DNA from: FEB-35 sp050263095
Lineage (GTDB): Bacteria > Desulfobacterota > Deferrimicrobia > Deferrimicrobiales > Deferrimicrobiaceae
DNA length: 64,000 nt
Direction of reading: 5' to 3'
NCBI GenBank assembly: GCA_050263095.1
Contig: JBLNEW010000068.1
Coordinates: forward strand, 1-64,000
The notes under the pieces were generated by a model. The model saw only the letters and a list, made by a program, of their open reading frames with translations, made no database searches and was not told where the DNA came from. Each line of letters starts with the position of its first letter. The first letter of the stretch is position 1. This document shows positions 1-8,439 of the stretch, one piece after another. Both the position numbers and the translations under genes were made by a program.

Positions 1-494
1 GCCAGCAGGTCATCCGTGTTCTTGCCCGAGAGCTTGCCGTACTCCTTGAAACCCTTGACGGAATAGTAGACATCGCCACCTACGACGTAGGCCTTCCCTG
101 CACCGATTATCCGTTCCACGAGCCGCTTTATCTCCTCAATGTGTTTCGTCGCGCGCGGTTCGACGTCGGGCCGCAACAGTCCCATGCGGTCGAAGTCCCG
201 GTAGAAGGCCTCGATATACCTGTTGGAGATCGTCAGGTAGTCCGTCCCCTCCCGGTTCGCCCTGTTTATTATCTTGTCGTCGATGTCGGTGAAGTTGCGC
301 ACGAAAGTGACGTCGAGCCCGCGGTGCCGAAGGTAACGCACTATGGTGTCGAATACCACGTTCGCGCGGGCGTGCCCGATGTGGCACAGGTCGTATACTG
401 TCACCCCGCAGACATACATCTTCACTTTGCCGGGAGCGATCGGTACGAACGTCTCTTTCCTGTTTCCCATGGTGTTGAACACGGTCAACGCCAT
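1..494 (-). CDS. cysS: Cysteinyl-tRNA synthetase, N-terminal part (cut by window edge)
   Basis: Class I synthetase that charges tRNA-Cys in the cytoplasm. The reverse strand from ATG at 494 reads 164 residues without a stop and runs off the left edge, so the C-terminal two thirds are missing here. Residues 29-43 carry the family signature: Cys29 (zinc ligand), then VTVYD and the ATP-binding HIGH motif at 38-41. Further downstream FTDIDDKII is also typical of CysRS. The start lies one base from the end of ispDF (stop at 495), so the two genes are very likely cotranscribed, as is common in deltaproteobacteria. Identification is firm; only the absence of the KMSKS half limits it. Confidence 0.95.
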   Translation of the reverse strand, partial: MALTVFNTMGNRKETFVPIAPGKVKMYVCGVTVYDLCHIGHARANVVFDTIVRYLRHRGLDVTFVRNFTDIDDKIINRANREGTDYLTISNRYIEAFYRDFDRMGLLRPDVEPRATKHIEEIKRLVERIIGAGKAYVVGGDVYYSVKGFKEYGKLSGKNTDDLL

Positions 495-1685
495 TCAGTC
501 TGCACCCCCATGCGTCGACGCCGGCGGCCGGGACCCCGAAAGCAGCGCCACGGCCCACGCCGAAATGCCTTCCCTTCTCCCCTCGAAGCCCATTCCCTCG
601 GTGGTCTTCCCTTTAAGGCTCACCCGCTCGGGGGGCACGAGCAGCATCCCGGCTATGGAGGCGCGCAGCTCCTCCACGATCGGGGCGATCCTGGGCTCCT
701 CGCAGACTACCACGGCGTCGAGCCCCACGAGAGAGAAACCCAGCTCCTCCATCCTGCCGCGCGCGTGCTCGAGGATCTTCCTGCCCGGTATCCCGCGGGT
801 CTCCTCAAGGCCGGGAGGGAAATGGTGTCCTATGTCGCGGTCGCCCATGGCGCCGTACAGGGCATCGGCTATCGCATGGAGAAGCACGTCGCCGTCCGAG
901 TGCCCGAGGAGCCCCATCTCGTGCTCGACCTTGACTCCTCCGAGCCAGAGCTCCCTGCCGGAGACGAGCCGGTGCGCATCGCCGCCCAGCCCTATGCGGA
1001 AATCGGGCCCCTCCCGCAGCAGCCCTTCCGCCATGCGCAGTTCCTCCGGGATGGTTATCTTGATGTTCGCCTCTTCCCCCGGAATCGGGGTCACGGGGTA
1101 TCCCGCCGCTTCCACCAGCGAAGCGTCGTCGGTCCCCCGCAGCCCTTCCGCGCCCGCCTTCTCGTATGCCTTCCGGAGGATCCCGGCGCGGAAAGCCTGG
1201 GGAGTCTGGGCCCGGTACAGCCTGGACCTGTCGACGGTCGAAAGCGTCCTGCCGTTTTTATCCCATTCCTTTACGGTTTCCCGCACGGGAACCACGGGAA
1301 CGACTGCGCCGTGCTCTTCGGCAAGCTCCACGCAGCGCGCAAGCAGGTCCGCGGAAACGAAAGGCCTCACGGCGTCATGGACCAGGATCACCTCCGCATC
1401 TCCGGTCACCGCGGTGAGGGCGTTGCGCACGGAATCCTGGCGTTCGGCTCCGCCGTCGACCACCCGCAGCACTTTCGGCCGGCCGCGGAACGATTCCTTG
1501 AGGTCCCTTGGGGATTGCGGCGGAAGCGCCAGGAGTATGCCGTCGATCAGCGGCGAGGCGGCAAGGCAGGATATCGTCCGATCGATGATCGGACGGCCGC
1601 CGAGAGGGAGGAACTGCTTGGGTACATCCCCGCCCATTCGCCTGCCCTCACCGCCGGCTACTACGATGGCGACTACCCTGGCCAA
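495..1685 (-). CDS. ispDF: Bifunctional IspD/IspF of the MEP isoprenoid pathway
   Basis: Fusion of 2-C-methyl-D-erythritol 4-phosphate cytidylyltransferase (residues about 1-225) with 2-C-methyl-D-erythritol 2,4-cyclodiphosphate synthase (about 230-396); it covers two non-consecutive steps of isoprenoid precursor synthesis. The IspD half has the nucleotide-binding AGGEGRRMGG...PKQF motif at about 10-25. The IspF half has the metal-binding G-D-A-H motif and HSDGDVLLHAIADALYGA. Length (396) matches known IspDF fusions. The start is TTG, with GGAGG four bases upstream; no better start lies nearby. It sits between carD and cysS, the usual order in this group. Confidence 0.95.
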   Translation of the reverse strand: MARVVAIVVAGGEGRRMGGDVPKQFLPLGGRPIIDRTISCLAASPLIDGILLALPPQSPRDLKESFRGRPKVLRVVDGGAERQDSVRNALTAVTGDAEVILVHDAVRPFVSADLLARCVELAEEHGAVVPVVPVRETVKEWDKNGRTLSTVDRSRLYRAQTPQAFRAGILRKAYEKAGAEGLRGTDDASLVEAAGYPVTPIPGEEANIKITIPEELRMAEGLLREGPDFRIGLGGDAHRLVSGRELWLGGVKVEHEMGLLGHSDGDVLLHAIADALYGAMGDRDIGHHFPPGLEETRGIPGRKILEHARGRMEELGFSLVGLDAVVVCEEPRIAPIVEELRASIAGMLLVPPERVSLKGKTTEGMGFEGRREGISAWAVALLSGSRPPASTHGGAD

Positions 1686-1762
1686 TTACCCTCCGGACGG
1701 AAATTTCACGCGGATGCGGACGGACGATGCGAAAAGAGATGACGCCAACTTGCGGAGGTGTC

Positions 1763-2251
1763 TTACAGGTTCAGGAAGCGGCGCAGGTCCGCCTCGACGG
1801 CTTCCTCCGTTACTGCCTTGGCGAGGGAGATTTCCTTCACGAGGAGGGTACGGGCCGTGTCCAGCATCTTCCTCTCCCCGAATGAGAGCGCCTTCTCTCC
1901 CTTGAGAAGGAGGAGATTGCGCAGGACCTCGGCGATTTCGAAGGGGGAACCTGATTTCAGCTTGTCCATGTATTGGCGGTACCGGCGGTTCCACGGCTTG
2001 GGCTCGACGTCCACCTCCCGCGCCTTGAGGATCTTGTATACCGACGTCACGGCCCGGCTGTCCATGATTCGACGCAGGCCCACCTGTTCCGTGTTGTTCA
2101 CCGGGACCATGATCGTGATCCCCGTGTCCAGGATGCGCAATACGTAAAACGATTCCCGCCTGCCCCCCGAGATCGATTTGGTCTCGATGGTCTGGATTAT
2201 TCCGACGCCGTGGGCCGGGTAGACGGCCATGTCCCCCACCTTGAAGCTCAT
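1763..2251 (-). CDS. carD: CarD-family transcription regulator
   Basis: RNA-polymerase-binding regulator of 162 residues. The N-terminal CarD/TRCF interaction domain (MSFKVGDMAVYPAHGVG, then about 60 residues of beta structure) binds the beta subunit, and the helical C-terminal part contacts promoter DNA and stabilises open complexes. I chose ATG at 2251 rather than the longer open frame to 2443, because homologues start with this FKVGD segment and because a near-consensus promoter lies just upstream at 2309-2337, inside the longer frame. The gene precedes ispDF by 77 bp and may drive ispDF-cysS. Confidence 0.93.
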   Translation of the reverse strand: MSFKVGDMAVYPAHGVGIIQTIETKSISGGRRESFYVLRILDTGITIMVPVNNTEQVGLRRIMDSRAVTSVYKILKAREVDVEPKPWNRRYRQYMDKLKSGSPFEIAEVLRNLLLLKGEKALSFGERKMLDTARTLLVKEISLAKAVTEEAVEADLRRFLNL

Positions 2252-2308
2252 TGGACTCCGACCTCCGAGGTTTTTCGGGAAATGTCCTGGAGCTGCACCG
2301 AATGATAT

Positions 2309-2337
2309 ATTATAGTTTTTGAATTCCCATCCGTCAA
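2309..2337 (-). promoter_or_regulatory. Sigma70 promoter of carD
   Basis: On the minus strand TTGACG (2332-2337) is separated by 17 bases from a perfect TATAAT (2309-2314), followed by AT-rich DNA. The expected transcription start is near 2301, giving a leader of about 50 bases before the carD ATG. Boxes and spacing are seen directly; activity is inferred. Confidence 0.8.
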
Positions 2338-2351
2338 TGCGGGGTTTCTGC

Positions 2352-3419
2352 ATGCAGTCGACAGTTTGGTTCGCGGACCTGTCCGCGCCCCCCGGGAAGA
2401 GCCTTCTCGACAAGCTTGGGAACCTCCTTCGGGCCGCCGGCATTTCCTCCAGGATTGGGGCCGGCGACCTGACCGCCGTGAAGCTTCACTTCGGGGAGAA
2501 GGGAAACACGGCATTCCTTCGCCCCATATACGTCAGAAAGGCCGTCGAGGAGGTGACCGCGGCAGGCGGGAAGCCTTTCCTCACCGACACGAACACGCTT
2601 TACCTCGGCGGACGGAGCAATGCGGTCGACCACCTGCGGACGGCCGTCACCAACGGTTTCGCATACGCGGTCGCGGACGCCCCCATCGTCATCGCGGACG
2701 GATTGAGGGGAGAGAGCGCCGTCCGCGTTCCCGTCGAAGGGAGGATTTTCAGCGAGGTCTCCATCGGGGCGGCGATCGCGAACGCCGATGCCATGGTCGT
2801 TCTCACGCACTTCAAGGGCCACGAGCTTTCCGGCTTCGGGGGCGCAATAAAGAACCTCGGCATGGGGTGCGCCTCCCGCGCGGGGAAGCTTGCGCAGCAC
2901 TCGACCGTGTCGCCGTTCGTCGACCCCGACGCCTGCACGGGCTGCGGAACCTGCGTCGCCCATTGCCCCTCGGGCGCGATCTCGGTCATCCCGGAAAAGG
3001 CCCTCGTCGACCCGAAAGCCTGCATCGGCTGCGCGGACTGCATCGTCGTCTGCCCGGCGCATGCCGTAATGATCGACTGGAACGAGGCCGCGCCCACGGT
3101 GCAGAAAAAGATGGTGGAGCATGCGCTGGGCGCCCTCGACGGAAAGAGGGATTCCACCCTGTTCCTCACCTTCGTCACGCAGGTCTCCCCCTACTGCGAC
3201 TGCTACGGCAACAGCGACCGGCCGATCGCGCCGGACGTCGGCATCTTCGCTTCGTGCGATCCCGTCGCCATCGACCAGGCGTGCGCGGACCTGGTGATCC
3301 GGGCGGCGGGCACGGATCCTTTCCGGGGCACCCACCCCTCCATCGACTGGACGACCCAGCTCTCCTACGGCGAAGAGCTGGGGCTCGGCTCCAGGAAATA
3401 CGAGCTCGCGACGATATGA
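2352..3419 (+). CDS. DUF362 protein with two 4Fe-4S ferredoxin clusters
   Basis: A 355-residue cytoplasmic iron-sulfur protein of the DUF362 family. The N-terminal about 180 residues are the DUF362 domain. Two ferredoxin motifs follow at about residues 195 (CTGCGTCVAHCP) and 223 (CIGCADCIVVCP), and a DUF362-like tail closes the protein. The physiological reaction of this family is mostly unknown; electron transfer is the safe inference. I prefer ATG at 2352 (weak GGGG upstream) over TTG 2319 and ATG 2337, because those overlap the carD promoter and homologues begin near this point. The stop overlaps the ATG of the next gene (ATGA), so the two are translationally coupled, suggesting that this protein feeds electrons to the downstream activase. 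Confidence 0.85.
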   Translation: MQSTVWFADLSAPPGKSLLDKLGNLLRAAGISSRIGAGDLTAVKLHFGEKGNTAFLRPIYVRKAVEEVTAAGGKPFLTDTNTLYLGGRSNAVDHLRTAVTNGFAYAVADAPIVIADGLRGESAVRVPVEGRIFSEVSIGAAIANADAMVVLTHFKGHELSGFGGAIKNLGMGCASRAGKLAQHSTVSPFVDPDACTGCGTCVAHCPSGAISVIPEKALVDPKACIGCADCIVVCPAHAVMIDWNEAAPTVQKKMVEHALGALDGKRDSTLFLTFVTQVSPYCDCYGNSDRPIAPDVGIFASCDPVAIDQACADLVIRAAGTDPFRGTHPSIDWTTQLSYGEELGLGSRKYELATI

Positions 3420-4216
3420 CGGCCCGCCGGGTCCTATACGCCGGGATCGACGTCGGCTCCCTCTCCACCGACGTGGTCCTCCTGGACGGGAAGGCGGCGT
3501 TGGCTGGTCACGCCATCGTCGCCACCGGCGCCTCCGCCCAAAAGGCATCCGGGGAGGCCCTCTCCCGCGCCCTGGAGATCGCGGGGGGGACCGCGGCGGA
3601 CATCGCCATCACCGTATCGACCGGCTACGGCCGCGAGAGGGTTCCGTCCGCGGACCTGAACGTCACCGAGATCACGTGCCACGCGCGCGGGGCGCGCCAC
3701 CTGTTCCCCGGAGCGTCGACCGTGCTCGACATCGGCGGGCAGGACAGCAAGGTCATCCGGCTGTCCCCGGACGGCCGGGTCGCCGACTTCGCGATGAACG
3801 ACAAGTGCGCGGCGGGCACCGGGCGGTTCCTTGAAGTGATGGCGCGGACCCTTGAAATGGACCTGGAGCAAATGGGGCCCCGCGCACTGCTGTCCCGAAG
3901 GTCGCTGTCCGTCAGCTCGATGTGCACCGTGTTCGCCGAATCGGAGGTGGTCTCCCTTATAGCGTCGGGCGCATCCGCCGAGGACATAGCATGGGGAGTC
4001 CACCTTGCCATAGCGAACCGCATCGCGGCCCTCGCCGAGCGGGTCGGCAGCGAATCGCCCGCGGTCATGACCGGCGGGGTCGCGAAAAATCCCGCCGCCC
4101 GCAAGGCCCTTGAAGACCGGTTCGGAATCCGGCTGCTGGTCCCTGAAGAGCCTCAGCTTGCGGGAGCGCTGGGGGCCGCGCTCATCGCGAGGGAAAAGTA
4201 CCGGTCTCGCCACTGA
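3416..4216 (+). CDS. BadF/BadG/HgdC-type CoA-dehydratase activase
   Basis: A 266-residue ASKHA-fold ATPase like HgdC, the archerase that injects one electron into 2-hydroxyacyl-CoA dehydratases or benzoyl-CoA reductase-type enzymes at the cost of ATP. Phosphate-binding GIDVGSLSTDVVLLDG at the N-terminus, DIGGQDSKVI in the middle and TGGVAKN near the C-terminus are the ATPase loops. The Cys in NDKCAAGTG and the one in SSMCTVFAESEV match the two that hold the dimer-bridging 4Fe-4S cluster. The start ATG overlaps the stop of the DUF362 ferredoxin gene. No dehydratase or reductase subunits lie nearby, so its target enzyme is not shown. The longer open frame from 2366 is only an overlap in another frame. 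Confidence 0.88.
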   Translation: MTARRVLYAGIDVGSLSTDVVLLDGKAALAGHAIVATGASAQKASGEALSRALEIAGGTAADIAITVSTGYGRERVPSADLNVTEITCHARGARHLFPGASTVLDIGGQDSKVIRLSPDGRVADFAMNDKCAAGTGRFLEVMARTLEMDLEQMGPRALLSRRSLSVSSMCTVFAESEVVSLIASGASAEDIAWGVHLAIANRIAALAERVGSESPAVMTGGVAKNPAARKALEDRFGIRLLVPEEPQLAGALGAALIAREKYRSRH

Positions 4217-4258
4217 CCGCCTCGGGTACTCCAGGCGTCGATATTTACCCCGGGCGCC

Positions 4259-5320
4259 CTACCACGACTGGTGGGTATCGTAGATCTGCCTGAACTGTTC
4301 GGCGTTTTCCTTGAAAATGGCGAGGATCCTGGGATCGAAGTGGACGGGGTTGGTGCGGTGCCCCCCTTCCGTCAGTATCGCCACGGCTCGCTCGTGCTCG
4401 AACGGGGGCTTGTACGGGCGCTTGCTTCTCAGGGCGTCGTACTGGTCGATCAGGTTCATGATCCGCCCCTCGATCGGGATCGCTTCACCTTTAAGACCCT
4501 GCGGGTACCCGGTCCCGTCCCACCGCTCGTGGTGGTACAGCGCGAACCGCTCCGCCGACTTCAAGTATGGACTGCTCGATCCCCGCAGTATCCTCGCCCC
4601 GATTGTGGTGTGCGTCTTCATGATCTCGAATTCCTCGTCGGTCAGGACCCCGGGCTTAAGCAGGATCGCGTCCGGGATGCCGACCTTTCCGATGTCGTGC
4701 ATCGGGCTTGCGTAGAACATGATGTCGGCCTCTTCCCCCGTTATGCCCAGGCATTTGAGCACAAGGCCGGTGTAATAGCTTATCCGCTTGACGTGAACAT
4801 AGGAGTCCACGTCCCGGTACTCCGAGGCCAGGGTCAGGCGCTGGACGGTGTCAAGCAATGATTCCTTGAGCTGCCTGGTCCTTTCCTGTACCTGCCGCTC
4901 GAGCAACCTTCCCTGCTCTTCGAGCGAGTCCTGGTAACGCTTCGTCTTGAGCAGGTTGGCCGCCCGGACGACCAGCTCGGTGTTGTCGACCGGTTTCGCA
5001 AGGAAGTCGCTCGCTCCCGCCTCCAGAGCCTTTATCCGGGATTCCCGGTCCGCGTACGCCGTCAGCATGACCACCGGGATCCCGCGGGTGGCCGGGTCCT
5101 CCTTGAGGTTTCGGCACGTCTGGAATCCGTCCATCCCCGGCATCGATATGTCGAGGAAGATCAGGTCCGGGTGCAGGTTCCTGGCTTTCTGAATCCCTTG
5201 ATGTCCGTCGTGCGCGCTCTCGAACCGGTATCCGTGGCTCTGCAGGACCGCGCCGATGACCTCCGAGACGAGCTCGTCGTCGTCGACCATCAGGATCTTT
5301 TCATAGGGTTCGACGTTCAT
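4259..5320 (-). CDS. Response regulator with HD-GYP cyclic-di-GMP phosphodiesterase
   Basis: A 353-residue two-component output protein. The receiver domain (about 1-125) has acidic DDDE residues near position 12, the phospho-acceptor Asp in LIFLDISMPGMDG and Lys in FLAKPVD. A short coiled linker (about 130-160) leads into an HD-GYP domain with MHDIGKVGIPD and YHHERWDGTGYP, both complete, so hydrolysis of cyclic di-GMP is expected. No sensor kinase is adjacent. It is downstream of the class V aminotransferase gene on the same strand (35 bp apart) and converges with the activase gene. A function in motility or biofilm control is inferred from the domain only. Confidence 0.92.
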   Translation of the reverse strand: MNVEPYEKILMVDDDELVSEVIGAVLQSHGYRFESAHDGHQGIQKARNLHPDLIFLDISMPGMDGFQTCRNLKEDPATRGIPVVMLTAYADRESRIKALEAGASDFLAKPVDNTELVVRAANLLKTKRYQDSLEEQGRLLERQVQERTRQLKESLLDTVQRLTLASEYRDVDSYVHVKRISYYTGLVLKCLGITGEEADIMFYASPMHDIGKVGIPDAILLKPGVLTDEEFEIMKTHTTIGARILRGSSSPYLKSAERFALYHHERWDGTGYPQGLKGEAIPIEGRIMNLIDQYDALRSKRPYKPPFEHERAVAILTEGGHRTNPVHFDPRILAIFKENAEQFRQIYDTHQSW

Positions 5321-5355
5321 CGCCTTTCGCGTGCCTCCTCATCCGGTTGATTCGT

Positions 5356-6504
5356 TCAGGTGCGCCCGGCTTCCTCGGCCAGTATCTCGAAGAACCGGGT
5401 GATTTCCTCGGGAGTGTTGTAAAAGTGCGGGGATATGCGGATCCCGCCGGATCGGGGGGAACAGACCACGTTTTTCGCGAGAAGCGCCTTCCAGAGCGTG
5501 TGCGGGTCGGCGCCGGGTACCCTGAACGTCACTATGCCGGAGCGGTCCTCCGGATGCCTCGGCGACACGATCTCGTAACCGCGCCGCAGGGCCGCTTCTA
5601 TCGCCCCTTCGGTCAGCCGCCGGACCCTCTCCCAGATCCTGTCCACTCCGACCGACAGAAGCAGGTCGAGCGATGCGCCGAACGCAGCCAGGCCGACGGT
5701 ATTGGAGCTTCCGGGCTCGAAGCGACGCGCGTCGGGAGACAGCTGGAAGTCGTAGTTTTCGAAGTCGAACCGGTTCCGCACCGAGTGCCATCCGAGCACG
5801 ACGGGCTCCACCATCTCCATCACCTCCCTGGAGATGTAGAATCCGCCGATCCCCTCCGGAGCGAGCAGCCACTTGTGACCGTCCGCCGACAGTGAGTCGA
5901 TCCCGTACGAGCGCACGTCCATCGGCAGGACTCCCAGGCTCTGTATCGCATCCACGCAGAAGAAGATCCCCTTCTTCTGGCAGAACTCCCCGATGCCGGG
6001 AAGGTCGTTGCGGTGCCCGTTCGCGAACTCCACCGAGGAAAGCGCAATAAGGCGGGTCTTCCCGTCGCACGCCGCGAAAATGTCCTCCTTGGAGACCCTG
6101 CCGTCCCGCGCCGGCACCATGCGCACGTCGACGCTGCGCGAGGCGAGCCTCATCCACGGGTAAACGTTCGAAGGAAACTCGACGTTGGCGGTGACAAGGT
6201 TGTCCCCTTCCTTCCACGGGAACCCGGCGGCGATGAACGAGAGCCCCTCGGAGGTGCTCTTGATGAAGGCCACCTCCTCCGTCGTCGCCCCGATCATCCG
6301 CGCGAACCGGACCCGGGCCTCGTCGCCGATCTCCTGCCACTGGCGCAGCCTGAACGCCCCCTCGTCGCGGGACCGGAACAGTACGCGGGCGCCGGCCTCC
6401 GCCGAACGGGCCGGGATGGGCGAGACTCCGGCGTGATTCAGGTAGATGAATTTCTCCGTTACGGGGAACTCGGATTTCCGTATCGGGTCCACGTCGATCG
6501 GCAA
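5356..6504 (-). CDS. Class V PLP-dependent aminotransferase (cysteine desulfurase/selenocysteine lyase-like)
   Basis: A 382-residue fold-type I PLP enzyme of the Csd/NifS-like branch. SADGHKWLLAPEGIGGFY at about 215 holds the Schiff-base Lys; the Asp of FFCVDAIQSLG pairs with the pyridine nitrogen. The family includes cysteine desulfurases, selenocysteine lyases and isopenicillin N epimerase-like enzymes. I see no clear active-site Cys loop proving desulfurase activity, so the substrate stays open. Start is TTG at 6504 with GGAGG four bases upstream, the same arrangement as ispDF. It is divergent from the sulfur-transfer operon that starts at 6575, which makes a sulfur role attractive but unproven. 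Confidence 0.85.
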   Translation of the reverse strand: MPIDVDPIRKSEFPVTEKFIYLNHAGVSPIPARSAEAGARVLFRSRDEGAFRLRQWQEIGDEARVRFARMIGATTEEVAFIKSTSEGLSFIAAGFPWKEGDNLVTANVEFPSNVYPWMRLASRSVDVRMVPARDGRVSKEDIFAACDGKTRLIALSSVEFANGHRNDLPGIGEFCQKKGIFFCVDAIQSLGVLPMDVRSYGIDSLSADGHKWLLAPEGIGGFYISREVMEMVEPVVLGWHSVRNRFDFENYDFQLSPDARRFEPGSSNTVGLAAFGASLDLLLSVGVDRIWERVRRLTEGAIEAALRRGYEIVSPRHPEDRSGIVTFRVPGADPHTLWKALLAKNVVCSPRSGGIRISPHFYNTPEEITRFFEILAEEAGRT

Positions 6505-6562
6505 GTTGCCTCCGGGGGCGATCCTTTCCCTATGCTATCAGGAGCGCCCGTAATATCTAGGG

Positions 6563-6568
6563 TATAAT
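6563..6568 (+). promoter_or_regulatory. Perfect -10 box directly before the ThiF-like gene
   Basis: TATAAT lies six bases upstream of the ATG at 6575, so transcription would start at or within a base or two of the start codon. No convincing -35 box is visible 16-18 bases further up. If real, the transcript is leaderless. Confidence 0.5.
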
Positions 6569-6574
6569 ACTTCG

Positions 6575-7387
6575 ATGGAGTGGAAGGACCAAGATGTCCT
6601 CAGGTACAGCCGGAACCTCCTTCTGCGGGAAATCGGACCGACAGGCCAGGAGAAGCTCTTCTCCTCGGCTGCGCTCGTCGTCGGCGCGGGAGGGCTCGGC
6701 TCGCCCGCGCTTCTCTACCTTGCGGCGGCAGGGGTCGGACGGATCGGCGTGATCGACGGCGACCGCGTGGATCTGAGCAACCTGAACAGGCAGACCATCC
6801 ATTCGGAGTCTTCGGTGGGGCGCGCAAAAGCATGCTCCGCGCAGGCGTCGCTCCTTGCGTTCCGCTCGGACCTGGATGTCGAGGTGCACGATACGGCGCT
6901 TACGACGGAGAACGCCCTGTCCCTGTTCCGGAGATACGACGTGGTAGTCGACGGCAGCGACAACTTTCCGACGAAGTACCTTTGCAACGACGCTTCGGTC
7001 CTGTCCGGCGTCCCGCTGGTGCATGCGGGGATCCTGCGTTTCGGGGGGCAGATCCTCTCGGTCGTCCCGGGCCGTGGGCCGTGCCTGCGATGCCTTCTCC
7101 CCGATATTCCCCCGCGCCGGGACGCCCCGACCTGCTCGGAAGCCGGGATCCTGGGAGCGTCGGCGGGCGTCATGGGATCGTGGCAGGCGGTCGAGGCTGT
7201 GAAGCTCCTGCTGGGGATCGGCGCGCCGCTGCTCGGAAGGCTGCTTATGATCGACACGCTTGACGCCTCGGTCTCCACGCTCGAGGTAAAGAAAGATCCG
7301 GAATGCCCTGCCTGCGGCGAGTCCCCAAGGATCCTCTCGCCGCTGTCCCCCCTCGAGTACGGGCTCGACCGGAGCGCCCCTCTGTGA
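6575..7387 (+). CDS. ThiF/MoeB/HesA-family E1-like adenylyltransferase
   Basis: A 270-residue enzyme that adenylates the C-terminal Gly of a small ubiquitin-like sulfur carrier (ThiS or MoaD type), the activation step before sulfur transfer. Seen: GAGGLGSPALLYLAAAGVG (ATP loop, about 35-55), DGDRVDLSNLNRQ, a conserved Cys in APTCSEAGILG, and the structural zinc pairs PCLRC and CPAC. No rhodanese domain is attached, unlike the larger MOCS3 type. Its stop overlaps the GTG of the next gene. Whether it serves thiamine, molybdopterin or another carrier cannot be read from the sequence; the neighbours favour a sulfur-transfer role. Confidence 0.88.
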   Translation: MEWKDQDVLRYSRNLLLREIGPTGQEKLFSSAALVVGAGGLGSPALLYLAAAGVGRIGVIDGDRVDLSNLNRQTIHSESSVGRAKACSAQASLLAFRSDLDVEVHDTALTTENALSLFRRYDVVVDGSDNFPTKYLCNDASVLSGVPLVHAGILRFGGQILSVVPGRGPCLRCLLPDIPPRRDAPTCSEAGILGASAGVMGSWQAVEAVKLLLGIGAPLLGRLLMIDTLDASVSTLEVKKDPECPACGESPRILSPLSPLEYGLDRSAPL

Positions 7388-8439
7388 AGACGGCGGCATT
7401 GCGGCGCCCCGTGCGCGCGGTAATTCTTCTTTCGGGCGGCCTGGACAGCACGCTGGCGGCAAGGATGATGCTGGACCAGGGGGTGGAGCTCTTCGCTCTG
7501 CACTTCACCTCTCCGTTCTGCACCTGCTCGCGCAAGCCGGCGGGCGCCGGGGAAGCCGGAAACGGCGCAGGCTGCCATTCCCAGGCGCAGATAGTCGCGG
7601 GGAAAATGGGGATCCCGATAAGGACCGTCGCCAAGGGGAGCGAGTACATGGACATCGTCCGCAATCCGAGGCACGGGCGGGGTTCCGCTATGAACCCCTG
7701 CATCGACTGCCGCATCTTCACGCTCAGGAAGGGGCGGGAGTACATGGAAGAGATCGGGGCATCGTTCCTGGTCACGGGGGAAGTGGTGGGGCAGCGCCCC
7801 ATGTCCCAGCGAAGCGACGCCCTGCGGGTCATCGAGAAGCACAGCGGCTGCGCGGGGCTTGTGCTTCGCCCCCTCTCGGCGCTTAACCTGGAGCCGACCG
7901 TCGCGGAGCGGGAAGGATGGGTCGACCGCAACGCACTCCTGGACATTGCGGGCCGTTCGCGCAAGGACCAGATCCGCCTGGCGGAAGAGTGGAACGTCGC
8001 CGACTATCCCTGCCCGGCGGGCGGCTGCCTTCTTACGGACAAGACCTTCTCCGTCAAGGTGAGGGACCTCTTCGAACACTGCCCTTCGCCGGACATGGCG
8101 GACCTGAACCTGCTGAAAGTGGGCAGGCATTTCCGTATGCCGGACGGGCAAAAGGTGATCGTGGGGCGCGACGAGGCGGAAAACCGAAAGCTGGAGGCGC
8201 TCGGCAGGGGGAAGCTGCGCATCTACATAGCCGAGGGATTTTCCGGCCCCTCCATCGGGATCGAGGAGACGGGGGGAGAGGCCCCCGTGGGGCTGCTCGC
8301 GAAGTTTTTCACCCGGTATTCGAAGCCCGGCACGGAGCCGCCCTTCCGCGTGCGCGAGGCGGCGAAAACCGGCGAGCGCATCATCCATATACCTGCCGAC
8401 CCGGATTTCAGAGAGGCGGACCATGCGCTCCTTTGCTGA
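7384..8439 (+). CDS. PP-loop ATPase, tRNA-thiouridine-synthetase-like (MnmA/ThiI-type) with C-terminal NFACT-R-like domain
   Basis: 351 residues. The N-terminal PP-loop motif SGGLDST (about 18-24) marks an ATP-pyrophosphatase that adenylates its substrate before sulfuration. Possible active Cys residues are in PFCTCSRK, NPCIDCR and the YPCPAGGCLLT segment at about 210. The C-terminal part (KVGRHFRMPDGQKVIVGRDEAENRKLE) resembles the RNA-binding NFACT-R module fused to this enzyme group, which supports a tRNA substrate. I chose GTG 7384 because it overlaps the previous stop (GTGA) and puts the PP-loop at the usual distance from the N-terminus; the open frame to 7303 is an overlap. Exact modified base unknown. 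Confidence 0.8.
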   Translation: MKTAALRRPVRAVILLSGGLDSTLAARMMLDQGVELFALHFTSPFCTCSRKPAGAGEAGNGAGCHSQAQIVAGKMGIPIRTVAKGSEYMDIVRNPRHGRGSAMNPCIDCRIFTLRKGREYMEEIGASFLVTGEVVGQRPMSQRSDALRVIEKHSGCAGLVLRPLSALNLEPTVAEREGWVDRNALLDIAGRSRKDQIRLAEEWNVADYPCPAGGCLLTDKTFSVKVRDLFEHCPSPDMADLNLLKVGRHFRMPDGQKVIVGRDEAENRKLEALGRGKLRIYIAEGFSGPSIGIEETGGEAPVGLLAKFFTRYSKPGTEPPFRVREAAKTGERIIHIPADPDFREADHALLC

